Source: Daphnia carinata (lineage: Eukaryota; Arthropoda; Branchiopoda; Diplostraca; Daphniidae). Taken from it: a stretch of 64,000 bases of DNA. Positions 21,215 to 34,400 of the stretch are shown piece after piece (position 1 is the first letter of the stretch; each line of letters opens with the position of its first letter). The notes below the pieces were generated by a model, which ran no database searches, was not told the DNA's origin, and worked only from the letters and a program-made list of their open reading frames with translations. Location of the stretch: positions 7,499,367 through 7,563,366 of the forward strand of contig NC_081339.1 in assembly GCF_022539665.2 (NCBI RefSeq), read 5' to 3'. The position numbers and the translations under genes are program-made.

Positions 21215-24200
21215 TTATCTTGCAAATTCGGATTCATTCAAGGTGGGTGAATAGCCGAGGTTCTTGCGCTGCAGGAAAAGATGGATTTCGCGGAAGGAAG
21301 GCCGTTCAGTGGGCAACCGCCGCCAGCATTCGCACATCAAATCGTAAATATCGCGAGGGCAGTGCTGCGGTCTCAGCAGCGAAACGCACGGGGGTGCGCT
21401 GACGACCGTTCCCTGTGCAAAATGCTGCAAATTATCTACAACTGCATCGTCGCTAAGCTCTTGGTAAGGGCGCTGCCGGGCAAGGACCAGTATTTCCCAC
21501 AGTGTCACTGCAAATGCCCACACGTCACTCTTGGTCGTATATTTCCCCTAAAGCAAATGGATGGTTACAGTTGCAAAACTTTCCATCGTACAACTCTGGG
21601 ACTTTTAGGATTTTTAGTTTGCTTAATACCTGTATTACGGATTCCCATGCCATCCAGCGAACTGGTAAGCCGATTAGCTGATCTTCCGCGCGATAATAAT
21701 CCAATCCGTAAATGTCACTGTCTGTACCGAAATCGCAAATTTTGACCTGGAGTCCTTTGCCTACCAAACAGTTCCTGTTTGTTTTTATTTTTGTGTGTGG
21801 GGAAATATTGGATTAGTTTCCGGTAACTTGTACAACAACAAGCACAACATGAAGTAAATTTACCTGGCGGCCAAATCGCGGTGGACGAAATTTAGCGATT
21901 CCAGATAGCGCATTCCGGAGGCGATCTGACTTGCCATAAATATCAAACTGCCCATTCTGTTGATAAACGAACAAAGCAGTATTTAGAAAACATTGTCGTT
22001 GCCGCAAAATGATTTTAATGGGGTTCATACGTTAACGTTTCGTCCGGGGTAGAGAACGTTTTTGATATGTTATTGCGGCTATCGGACGAGTTGTGGTGGC
22101 TATCCGGTCGGAATCGATGCAATTTGAGAAATTGGTTCAGATCGCCGAATTCCAGATATTCTAGAACGACGCAAAATGGCTCTTCAGCGGTGCAAACGCC
22201 CAGAACGCGCGACAGGTGAGGATCGTCCAAAGCGGCCAGTAGCCTCACTTCCTGGTAGAATCCAGACCTGTTGAGAATGAGAGAACACGCACCGGATATT
22301 TGAGGTTAGAAGATGAGGGAAAAAAGAAACGAAATCAAAAGCACTTCATCAAACACGAAGCCAAAAGAAATAAAGAAAAAGAAAAAAAAGATGATTTACT
22401 TGTCTTTGTCGGAGGTATTGGGAAGGTATTTGGCGGCCACCAGCCGCCGTGAAGTGTAGACGGCGCTACCATACTCGGGAATGTGTTCGGCTTCGGCCTT
22501 GTAGACGGTACCAAACGCGCCACTGGCGATGCGTTGGACCATATGCAATTTGCTACGTGGTAATTCCGGTATGATCAGCGATTCGGCCCGTGATTTCAGA
22601 GCGGACAATAATTCTGCTCGGTCGATCGGCTAGAAATAGCATGAAATAAATAATCAAATCAATGAAACCAAAATAAAGACATTTGATACTTCTAGCCAGT
22701 AACGCTTCAAGTCCCAAATCATTACAAGTTCCTAATTCTCTTTCCTCTATTTTTTAAAACTGAGTTTTCAGCCGTTGGGAAAGTGAAGTTCGGAAACGAA
22801 ATAAAACTAGATCAGTAAGGAACTAAATTCAAAACTTATGGCCAAAATGCTGCGTAAGGCCTCGTCTACCAGCCGAGTCAACTGCCGTAATACGAGGCCA
22901 AAAGTCTGGTTTCCCTGGCACTAAATTTGCATTGAAAACGGGCCAAACTATTCAATAATGCAACGAACACACTAGAAGAACAACACATAAGCTGCCGCAT
23001 GTCCAGGAAAACGGGGGCGTCGAAAACGGATCAGGTCTAGACGGTAATCCAATTAAAGGCAGAACCGAAACGACCCAAGTACTTCGGGGTCGTTGACTTG
23101 GTTACGTTTCCCAATTTTCTTGCCTATTTTTTTTTTTTTTTTTGCCAATAAAAAACGTTCAAAAATGGAGATCGCAAACTCGAAACGTAACTCCACGTCG
23201 GCCATTAAAATAAGGACGGCGTCGCAAAGTCGCGACTTGCAATCAACAAAGCGTTTCGTGCAGATCATGGGCGTCTGTAACGACGCCTCAAAAAATGGCG
23301 GTTTGTAACAACCAAAAAAAAAAAAATAACCTCCATTTTTAATGCTATATTTTTCCTTTCTATTAAAAAAAAAAATAATAACGCAAAGTAAAATAATTAT
23401 CGGTTGAATAATGGCATTTTGAGAGATCTCTCTCTGCCAGTTTCATACGTTACCCAACATTGGTCTTAATAGAAGGCAGCATTTAATGTTTCCTAAAGAT
23501 GTTAAGTCGGTTGACGCTGGGCTTGCAATAACGAAGCCATAATGGGCACTAAACAAATATAAGCCATCGTGGAACAAAAAAGAAATAGCAGAAGCGTTAA
23601 AATGAACGTTTCGAAATATGTCCTTACAAACGTTCACGGCCCACAATCTTTTCCAGCTACTAGGTCAAACCAATATTTTTCCCCCTTCGCTTATTTTAAA
23701 AGAAAAAAGATCAAATGAGGAGGAAGGCCGTTACGTTGTGTGTTATCGATCGGTGGACGCCGGGTCGACTACGAATTCTTTAACTGGGCCGCAATGATCA
23801 GTTTCTTTCGTTGGTAAGAAAACGTGGAAGTCATTTTAATTATTACGAGTTTCTACTTCTCATTAATTTTATGTTTCAAAACGGCCTCCACATTCAGTCC
23901 CGCTATCCATTGCCACCCAGTTTTGTGTGCATTTAATTTAAGTGAATGAACAATGAAATGATTTCACGGGGTTTCTACGGGAATCGAATTCACGATATGA
24001 GCGGTTAACCGCTTCACAATGAAACCACTAAAGGTTGTGCCTACACTGTGCCCATTTGGTTTATTTACATTTTAGAGTGATTAGCCTGAAAACCTTTCAG
24101 CGCGTGACGTGATTTCAAATTTTTTTTTTTATTGGAGTAACCTATTTTTTTTCTCATCTATTTCTGTCCAACCACGAGTTTTAACGGAGACGATCTGTGC

Positions 24201-27200
24201 ATTTTGAAATGCATTTTTCTTTCAAGAGTGTAGCACTTTGAGCATTTGCTTTGACCTTGCTCATCAACTTTCCTTGGACAGGTTGCGTGAACTCGTCATA
24301 TAACAAAGAGTAAGATTTGATTCGAGGCAAGGCAGGTAGCGTGAGCGTTTCCGATAATTCAGTACTACTTGAAACGATTACAGGAAACGACTTTCAACCC
24401 CCCCCCTACAGTCGGCCATTCTTTTTTTTTTTTCTTGGGACCCATTTACGATAATCGATTTATTATGCTGACAATGCATGTGTGTCCCGTGCGAAGGCAT
24501 GAAAGATGGAGTGCTCCATCGCGTGCCGTGGATCTACATCCATCATTGGGCCCTTTGTCAATCAATATCGAAAAAGATTAACAGCAGATTGCCTGAACAA
24601 GGCGAGCAGGACGTATTCTGGACCTAACTAGCCAAGTAAGACGGACCGTTTCTATCCGGATGTGGCTGCGCAATCTAAACACCCGTACACTTAACATTTT
24701 CGGAACCGGACGGGAATTGTTCATGTCTATCTAATTCAACATTTTAGGACGTGAGAGCAGACGGACTGTCTTACCTTTTTCAATGGGCTGGATTCGCTAA
24801 TGCCGTTCAAGTGGCCGATTTGATTGTTGTTCTTGCTGCCTCCTAGACGGACGGACGCTGAGGATGTCGAGCCAGTGGTCGTCGTGGAATGAGAAGATGA
24901 GGCCAAAGTGTCGATTTCGATTGCGTGCGGAGGTGGCGAAGCGACAGGCAATTTGGGCTTAAGCGGATGATGTTGTTTTTGTAGAGATGGCTGGATTAGT
25001 AGGGGTTGATGGGCAGTGCTGCAGCTGCTAATCCCGCTAACATCCGGCACGGCATAGTCGTACGTATCTGAAACTGAGCCATAAATCGATCAGTGCGCCA
25101 TTCCCAAGTTAAGATTAATGGATCCATAGAACAGTTTCGGCCATCGGCCAGAGTCATTTAGGGCCAAAGCCAAATAGCTGCTTTGGCCCATTAAGAGAAT
25201 GTCGCTTATTTAAAAAGAATTTAAAAAAAAAGCGAGTTTGATTTACGATGGCAATGCGTCGCGTTCTCAGTTTGTCTTCTTTTGTTTTTCTTGTCATTAC
25301 CTGCGGATGTGTTGGCCTTTTTGGGAGCACCTTCAGTTCCGGCCAGCAACAGAGTGCTGTAACTGTAATAAGGTGAGAAGCGCAGGGCGTGATAAGGCTC
25401 CTGGTACTCGGTCCTAGTCAAATGGGCGCTGGCCGGCGAGTGAGGCAGCAAGTATTGCGAGGCGGCGTCCGAGCGCGACAGGTCCGTCCCGTTGTTGCCG
25501 TACGGCAGAGTGCTGTTCTTGTTGTAGATCTTCCCTCGATGATGCTGCAACAAATGGTCTTCGTGATGGTCGCCGACTTGCCCGTCCAGCAAACGAGGAC
25601 TGGGCTGGCCGCCAACCTGAGATGCCCAGCCGGCTTTGTCTGGTAGCGGACTGCCGGACAGGCTCTTGCGTTGGCGTCTTCGCATTATCATGAAGAAAAT
25701 AGCAGCCGCTAGGAGGAAACTGACGGCCACCAGAACACCGACGATGACAGCCATATAGGTTTGGCTCTCTCTGGTAGGTGGGCTCGTTTCTGTAAAGGCA
25801 AACAATAACAGAATATTTCATACGAGAAAAGAAAAAAAAAAAAAGAAAATTCTAGATAAATATTGAAGAACGAAATAGAATGAAGTCAGAGGCAGAGCGA
25901 ATTCATTTTATTTTTCCTATTTAAGACTCTTCGAAGGATAGAAAAGGTTAACGTTAAATGTTCCCAACACAACGAAATCATAATTTCGCTGTACGTCGCA
26001 ATATTTCGGTCTCGCTCTCGTTTGTTTTTGCGGTTGTTAACAACCCATAAAATATTTCCCCATTTCCTTTTTGTTTTTTTGTTTTTTTTTACTGCCAATG
26101 CGAAAAGGAAACGGCTGTCATTCCACGCAGTCGTAAGTAAGTCTTAACAGCGAAATTTTTTGGCGGCGATGGTCGGGTTGAATAACATCTCCAACAAATG
26201 ATCTCTTAAATCCTTTTTCCTTGCAATTATTATTTGTTTTTTATTCTTTAATTTCCGTTTATTCCCGGGATTTTCTGGTTCTTACACAACGAAAGAAAAA
26301 AAAAATCATTGTTATGGGCCCTATACGCTGTACGTAGTTATGGTTGAGCCTTGTTCTTTAAAAAACTAAATTGTTTGTCACGGCTTTAGTCGGAGTTTTA
26401 AAAAAAGAAATGTCGTATGACGGCTGTAAATAACAAGAGACTGGAAACAAAGAAAAAAACGGCTAGTGTGTCTTTGCCCTGTGTTGGTTTGATGGGAATA
26501 AGAACGTAGGAAACCTAATAGCGGATGTCGCCTTCACGAAATAGCGGGCATTCCGCTCTTTGACACAAGGGCTCGCGTGTGCGTATCGAAAAATCAAAGA
26601 TATTTTTGAAGCATTACGAGGTTGTTTTTTTTTTTTTTTTAACTTAAACGAGGGAGAGTGGTTGATTTTTGTCTTAACTCACGAACTTGTTGCGCACGTG
26701 TTTTTAAACAAACCCCCTCTTATCCCAAATGAAAACGTCGTGGAAAATTTGATGAAACTATTTGGGAGCTACGTGAAATGCTTTTCCTCTCAATGATGAC
26801 ACTCATAAATAATAAAACGATTATTTAAAGTGACATTCAATGGAAAAATGCCGTGAAAAAAAAGGTTGTAAAATGATTAAATCGGATAATAAAGACTACG
26901 CCTTAAAAAAAAAGATTTGATCGTGTTCGTTACCGTTGGTTTGATCCGGCGAGCCGGCGTTGGTGCCGACTTCGTGACCGCTTGGCGGGAGTGGCAAATT
27001 GGAGACGGGCGGAATGGGTGCGGCGGCTGGCGGAGTGACGGGACTGCCATCTACTTCGGTCGTGTAATTCCTAGCGGCCGGTTCTGAACGGAACGAGACC
27101 TCGCTGATGAGGATCCAACGAGCCGGAGCAGTCGGGAAAGACAAACGCAGTTTGACGTAGCGTCCGACCCGGTGGTGCAGCTTAATGCTGATGTTGCGTG

Positions 27201-30200
27201 AATTCTCAAAGATGCGATCCTCGGCAGGTCGGTAGATGATTGGCTCACCCGGATACACTTGTCCTCCAACGCTGAAATGCACTTGCATCTCGGAGAAAAT
27301 CTAAAACATCGCAAATTCATTGATGGAAATTGTTAAAATCGCGGCTCTTTTTCGTGTTGTGTTGCTGCTTGTCAAATGGCATGCCGTGATTCATTCACGT
27401 TGCCGTTCTAATCGTGCAGGAATTTTACGTTGGTTGTAAAAATTCAATGACAAAAAATGACTGAATGCAAGTCTTTTTTTGGGTTTTTTTTTTTTTTTTT
27501 TTTAAATAGCGACTGATTTGACGTTGACGTTTAACATTCAGTGATGATGTTGAAAAGGTGTTGTTATTTATTTCGACGTTGCAAACTGCTTGATGGAAAG
27601 AATACGACCCTACCTGGACATCTTTGGTGAACTGATTATTGGCGAAGATACTGAGCGATGTGAAGTCGCGGACCGTGTCGAACTCGAAGACGATCTCGAC
27701 GGGCTGGCCGTTGCGCGAGTCGTTACGCCACCCGACCCAGCCTTCAAACGGTCGATCATAAAACGAACAAAAAAAAAAAGAAGGAAAGAGAAGAGAGAGA
27801 GAGAGAGAGAGAAAAAAAAAAAGGCCATGAAAACGATGACGGGAAATGTCGGGAGAAGAAAACTGATACTCGGCATAAATCTTTACCTCGATCCTGGTCG
27901 TAGTAGCTGGCTTTGAAGTTGTCGGGACCGAGTTTACCGTCAGTCAGCTGGCCCAGTCCCTGGCGTAGTAAAGAGCCGTCCCAGATGCCGTCGTAAGAAG
28001 CGTCGTAGAACTGCCAGCCGGCCCCGCGCTGGTCTCCCTGCGGCATCAAATAGCTGGCAATACCCTCCGACCTTTAACGGAGAAAGAAAACCCACAACAG
28101 ATCGAACATTACACATCGTGAATGGACGGGCGGCTAGGAGCAACATTTGCTTCACCAGTTTATGATATGACGTAGTTAAATAAGACACACACAAAAAATG
28201 TTTTTTTTTTTTTTGTGCAAAATGAATGCGTCTCTCGCGAGATGACAGGATCTTATTACGTACCACGGGCAGCCGTAAATTTCTACTCGCATGCAGACAG
28301 TTCGACGGTGATGGCTGTACGGGAAGAAGCGAAGCTTGCGGGCGATCAACACCGGATCCAGTTCGCGTTTCTCGGCCACATAAGTGTTGGTATTGCCCGC
28401 CATTACCTGAAAAGGAAATTTAAAAAAATTAAAAACGAACGAAAAAAAAAAAAAAGAGAGACTAGACATGAAATGGGGTCATATCATTTGGCATTCATTG
28501 ACACTATCAGTTTTTAGAGTTTCGCCAGTTTTCAAAATACACTCAAAAATCACACCGCGTTCCTGTTCAAAGAAGAAAGTAGCAAAACTCACTTCACCTA
28601 TGGTCGTATACGCATAACGACTCGCATAACGATTTAAACTATTTTTTTTTCCCATTGAAAAGCAACTCTATCTCCCAACCGCGATAAAAATCTAGCCTCG
28701 TTATCGACCGTTGCCGAGCTCCACCCGTAAAAAAAAAAATGCGAATCAATAAAACATTCCCAAATAGCTGACAGAACGAACTGATTTGTTTCACAAACCA
28801 CCATTTTTTTTTTTATTTCTCTCAAATAGGCAAGCGTGAATAGCGCCATATTTTCTTCGAAAAGTGCCATTCACGTTAGCAAAAAGAAAAACTAATCTGA
28901 TTGCATACACGAAATGCTAAACCGCGTCAAGACGCGTCCCTAAAGATCTTTCCTATTCAAACGATGATGAGCTGCCGGAATTCCCCGTGCACGTCGTACA
29001 ATTCACGTTCGCATCCTATTGTGTACGCGTTATTGTTAGGTAGAAAACAAGCTTGTAGAGACTATTGATCGCGGATCCTCACTCCGACGGTAAATAGCTG
29101 CACAAGAAATCCTCGTTCTGTTGATTGGCGGCAATATCCCCCTTCTCATTTACAGCTTCATCTCCTCTCGTCTACAACAATCGACGTCATCACAAGCGCG
29201 CAATCCAAAAAAATAAACTTTTGAAATTGTTGGTGTCTTACGTCTTTTAGATTTTCCACAAGGCGACATCTTGCGACATTCATCTAACGATAAGTTGGTT
29301 GATGAATGATAAACACGGGGGAGAAAAATAAGTTGATTGTTCTATTCGAATTCAAATATCTAATGGAATTTCGTTAACATTTTCGGTATTTTTCCTACGT
29401 GATTGTGTTGCCTTTCTTTCGGAGTTGGGGGATGTTCTAACTTGAAAGATCGATGACGGCTAACTTTTTTCCCGCTAGGCTTTCAGAGATGTTCTTCCCG
29501 CTTAATATTCTAGAGTGTTGTGGGGCTAAGGAAAACGGGAGAAATGACGTGCCACTCATACTGAAAAACATCTGGATACATCCCCCCTCCATTGCACGCT
29601 CCTTTTCACGCATAAGACTCTACTGCGTTCAACTGTGCGGCCTTGCGCGTTGGGAATTCGGGCTTGATTGGCCTTTTCCCCATGTAGAGACATTATACTG
29701 TATCCCAGCCCCTTGTTTCCCTTTTGATTCATTAGCCAGAATTGTACTTCGCCTATAACGTTAAGGGCTTTTGTTTTGTTTTTTTACCCCTTCTCTTTAG
29801 TTAGAGCAATCGCTATGTTTGTGTGATGGATATGTTGTGACTGTGCGGAGACGGGCGAAAATAAGAAATCCCTTCGTTGTTTTATATCGAATTAGAAACT
29901 GTGACGTTTGGGTAAGTCTATAGCAATTGTTCATTTGATCTCCGTAAGGCTTGTGACATTTTAATGTTGATAAACAATACAGACGAACTTAAAAAATCGT
30001 ACGTGACATGTTTGTTTTAAATGTATATATACTAAATTTAACTGAGTTACGCTGAGTCTATTAGATTAAGTTTACGAAATAAAATGAAGAAACGTGGACC
30101 GGCAAAATGGGAATCCATCATAATTTGCTCCGGACGAGGTTTGATTCTATTCGTTCTCAATTTCCTCAATTTCTTTCTGATTCCCCCCCCCCCCCACCCC

Positions 30201-31384
30201 TCGTTACATTGTCCCTACCATTTCCTTTTTTGTTTTTATGCTTTGTCAACGTGGATTTCTAGTTGTTGTTGTTTATCCCCATCGTGTTTTTTACACCCCA
30301 CCAATACAAAATTATCTGAAACTTCCGGTTGTTTTCTCTTATCTTCGCCTTCTCGTTAAAAAAAAAAAGAATTGAAAAAAAAAAAACAACCTGAATAATT
30401 TGGGTTCCTCTCTTTTTTGGGGGGGTTGTTACCTTCGTGTTTTGGCGACAGAAGGCAGAAAAGAGATAATTGAGTTAATGTGTGCGACTGCGCACTCGTC
30501 GCTACCTGACGAGTCATTAAAGATTAAGAAGGAACCCAACGCAATCCACCTGCTTTGAAACATACAGGCCCCACCAACTTCCTGGACCTTTTTCTTTCGT
30601 TCCCATATGTTCTTCAATTTTCTGTTTAACCCCACACAAAATGCAGAAATTGATTTTTAAAAGAATCAAAAAAACAAAAAACAGAAAGGCCTTTAAACGG
30701 AGATGTGGTTGGCTACCTGAAAACAGATTCCCCCCCCCCCTTTTTTTTTTCTTCTTGATGGCAGAATAACTAACGAGGCCAAGCAGTTCTGGAGCAGAAG
30801 ACCCGTAGTGTTGTTTGAAGTTGTTGTGCGCAACGGTTAACGAATGTAAGGAGGGAATACTAAAAATGAGCTGCTCGCAACAAAAGGGCAACCCCACTCG
30901 ATCAGCCGAGTCATCCATAAAAAGAATGATGAAAAACAAGTGGCAAAATGGAGGATGACGTTGTTAGTTATGATCGATGAAGTCAACATGTCCTACAATC
31001 AGCTGTCTAAACGAATTAACGCATTGTGTACGAAAGGGACTCAAATTGGCGTGTGAAACGTCTCGTATTTTTCTGCTCGTGTGTCATCTCGGACCACCGG
31101 AAACTAACCGAATAAAATTCGATAGTTAGACGATGGCGTTTCTTTTTTTTTTTTTTTTAACTGATGGGACGATTACATGTGATATTTTTCTCATGGAAAA
31201 CATAAAAGTCAAGTCACTAACGCGGTATTCGTGCCGGTGAGAAACGGGAAAAAAATTCTAAGAACTGATTGCCGTCGAAAGGATACACACACCCATGTCT
31301 ATTATTTGGAAAAAGTTCTATCTTTTTGTGTGTGTGTTGAGCTGTGATTCAGTCGGGGCAGAGCCGCGTAATAAGAGACGACCA

Positions 31385-31415
<31 letters not shown>

Positions 31416-34400
31416 AATAGAATAGACAGTAGGGGGATTTTCTTTTGTAAGTTGCAACTGTGACAATGCACGAAAGCTCGTTCTCACGAGCTGCTGGACT
31501 CCGTTTTACAATGAATCTCTCCTGCTTCGAAGCTTTTTAACACTCGTTTTTTTTTCCCTACCCGAATGTTGTTCGTTTTCATTTAAAAATATCAGTCGGA
31601 TTTCGAACGATTTCAATCGACATTTGGTAGCCATTTTTCGAGCGATGTTAGTGAGATATTGGGGGTTGGAAAAGAAGAAATATCCCGTGATGATTGTCGC
31701 ATTAAAAACACATTTTTTTTCAGACCGGACGGGCGCAGTTATAACGTAAACATAGACGGGAGGATAGTGATCAACTTTGGAGTTCTACAAAAAGAAAAAA
31801 AAAAAAAAATGATCGTTCTTTAATGAAATCCTTTTTTTCCGCTTCTGATTCTTAACCCGCCGTCTGGAGTGGATGGTTCAAACCAGCACCGAGTAAAGAT
31901 ACGTGAGATAACCAACAAAAAGTTTGTGTGGAAGAAAGCACGGGACAAAAACTTGATGCTACCTCTGTGCGCAATCTTTTTCTTCAGTTAATTATGGACG
32001 TGCAAAAAAAAAAAAAACAAGGACCTCTTTTTGTGGCGGGCGCAGCTTTTATCCGCGTTTGGAAATCAAAACAGGATATCTAACTTCTTTTCTTTTCACC
32101 GAAAAAAAAAAATAATAATAAAAGGGGGGAATAAACAATCAAGATTACGTGGAGAAAAAGAAAAAAAAAACAAGTACACGATGGGAAACGAAAGAGAGGC
32201 AACTGTTAGCTCTCTCGTCAATCGAGATTTTCTTCGCACCCTCAGCGTTGCATCGACGTGACTTCTCGTCTATGTAATCACGTAGCGGCTTTCGTGTTCC
32301 ATTCTTTCTTTTTTTTTTTTTTCCCTTCTTCTTTTTACATTGTGTCTATGTCGTCGACCCTCTTTTTATCATGGCGCAGTCGATGAGTTGTTCAGAAGCG
32401 ATGAGGGGAAAAGAAGGGTGGCGCGCTAAAGCCAACGAGGAAATGGCGAGGCGACATGATGATAAAAAGAGAGAGGGAGAGAGAGACAGAGGAAGTTCCA
32501 AAATCTTTTTTTTTTCCATGCTGTTAGCGATCGAAAATAAAAATGGATCGACTTACGGCGATAAGGAGTTTTCACGTTACTAACGCACAACAATCTAATA
32601 TTTGAATAGAATTAAATGCGCTCCAATTTCTTATGTCGAGTCAGACCGATAAAGCACGAAATAAAAGACGATCGCCCCTTTCACAAAAAAAAAAAAAAAA
32701 TGCAGCACGTACCTCTTCGCTTTTAGCGTCCTTGTATCGAACCCATTTGGCCAAAGAATCGCGCCAATATTCCAGTAGAAAGTGTTCGGCGAATTCCTGG
32801 CCTTGTCCATTGCCGAAACGTCCTGTCAAACGTTTAAAAAAAAAAAAAAATGATGTGAATTGTTTGTTTCCACCTTTCTAATTCATTTTCTACGAAATTC
32901 AGATTCACTAGTTTCATACTAATTCACTATTGCGCTTTACCTTGGGTCTCGACGGCCGTGATGACGTGGTCCGTTTTCAAATCGATCTCGAGCCAGTCAC
33001 GAGGCTGATGAGTGGCCTGTTGGCGAGGGCACCACGCTCCTCCATTTCTCTCCACGCGCACCCTAAGAAAAGAAAAAAAAGGAAAAACAAATTGTTAATG
33101 TTGCGCTTTAGATTGATGTCGACATTTAAAGTCCTTTAAATCGTTCGCCAGTCACGAGAGAGACCGTCTGCACGATATTCATCAAAACAATTCTCGCTAG
33201 TCTCCTCCTTTTTTCACAAAAACGAAAAATCATATAACGCACGTGAAAGAAATAGGACGGGTGTTTGCTACGATGACTTCATTATCGTGATTTTCTTTAA
33301 GAAAAAAAAAATAGCGCCAAGTCAGCCGAAAAGAATAAAAAAAAAAGGAAGACCCGTTTGCTATTGAATGAAATCGTGAGAAAAAAAAAGAAAAGGAAAG
33401 ACAGGAATCGAATCTGGTGTTGTTGACTGTTTGGACTGTGAATGGTGACAATAGAACGTGCAAGAGTCTATCGCATGAATTCCATTTTTTTTTTTCTCTT
33501 CTCTGGAATTCGACGATCGACATTTCAATGTTGGATTTAGCTCTACATGACTCAGTCCATTCCAACTCGTGTTCCATAACTTTCCTTTCTTGTTCAATAT
33601 TTTTTTTTTTTTTTTTGCTTAACACAAATCTCTACTTGCCTTATTTTTTTTTTGAATTGGGTTTCAACATAAAGATGATTTTATTTTTCAAGGGATAGAA
33701 AAAGAACGTCAGCTGTGACCGTAACGTGAGGGTCCCTATCGTAACTTGTTAAAAGCGAGAACGTCAATTAGCAATCGATGGTGCGCGCTCGGTTCCATTT
33801 CGTTCCCGAGACGCGTTCATTTATAAATCGAGACGATATCGGAGAAGCAGGAATAGAAAAAAAGGGAACCTAACACGAGTTACAATTTCGTTGGTGGATT
33901 AAAAATAAATAATAAATGTAGCCTTCAGCAATTCTTGTAATGTAAACTGTCAGTGGCTAGTGAAATGGCTGGCTGTCAAACAATATCGAAATTGACAGGA
34001 ACGTGTCGGTCTAATGGAATGATGGAATGTGCCAACAGTTTTTAAATGCCCCAACGTTTAATCTCAGATTTTAATGAAACAAATTCCAGAATTTTAGCTT
34101 TTTTTTTTTCCCTATGGAATTCGTTCTTATAGCTTATGTATTACATACTTTAAAATAAATTCATTTAAAGGCTTTAAAAATATATACGTATGCATATTGC
34201 ATCGTACCTGGCGTTGTGCGGTCCGACGCTGGCGCCGTCGAAGGACGAGCTGGCGGCGATGTCCTCGTCGCGGATGGCTCCCGATTCCATGCCCAAGGCG
34301 CCGACGCATCGACCTAATTGAATATGGATAGCGAAATGCTGCAAAATTAGACGACAGGAAAGCCGAAAATAAACACACACAAAATTTATAGTAGACCACA

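Larger units (their letters stand above)
21242..25957 (-). repeat. Right arm of the inverted duplication (Ddr)
   Basis: Reverse-complement partner of 539-5237, separated from it by about 16 kb. The orientation is tail to tail. The edge inside the last coding exon is sharp at about 21242. The other edge lies in the intron upstream of the transmembrane exon, but could be further out because the left arm is cut by the window. A collapsed haplotype or assembly fold-back is an alternative to true duplication. The different sequences beyond the arms and the patchy divergence favour real duplication. Confidence 0.88.
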
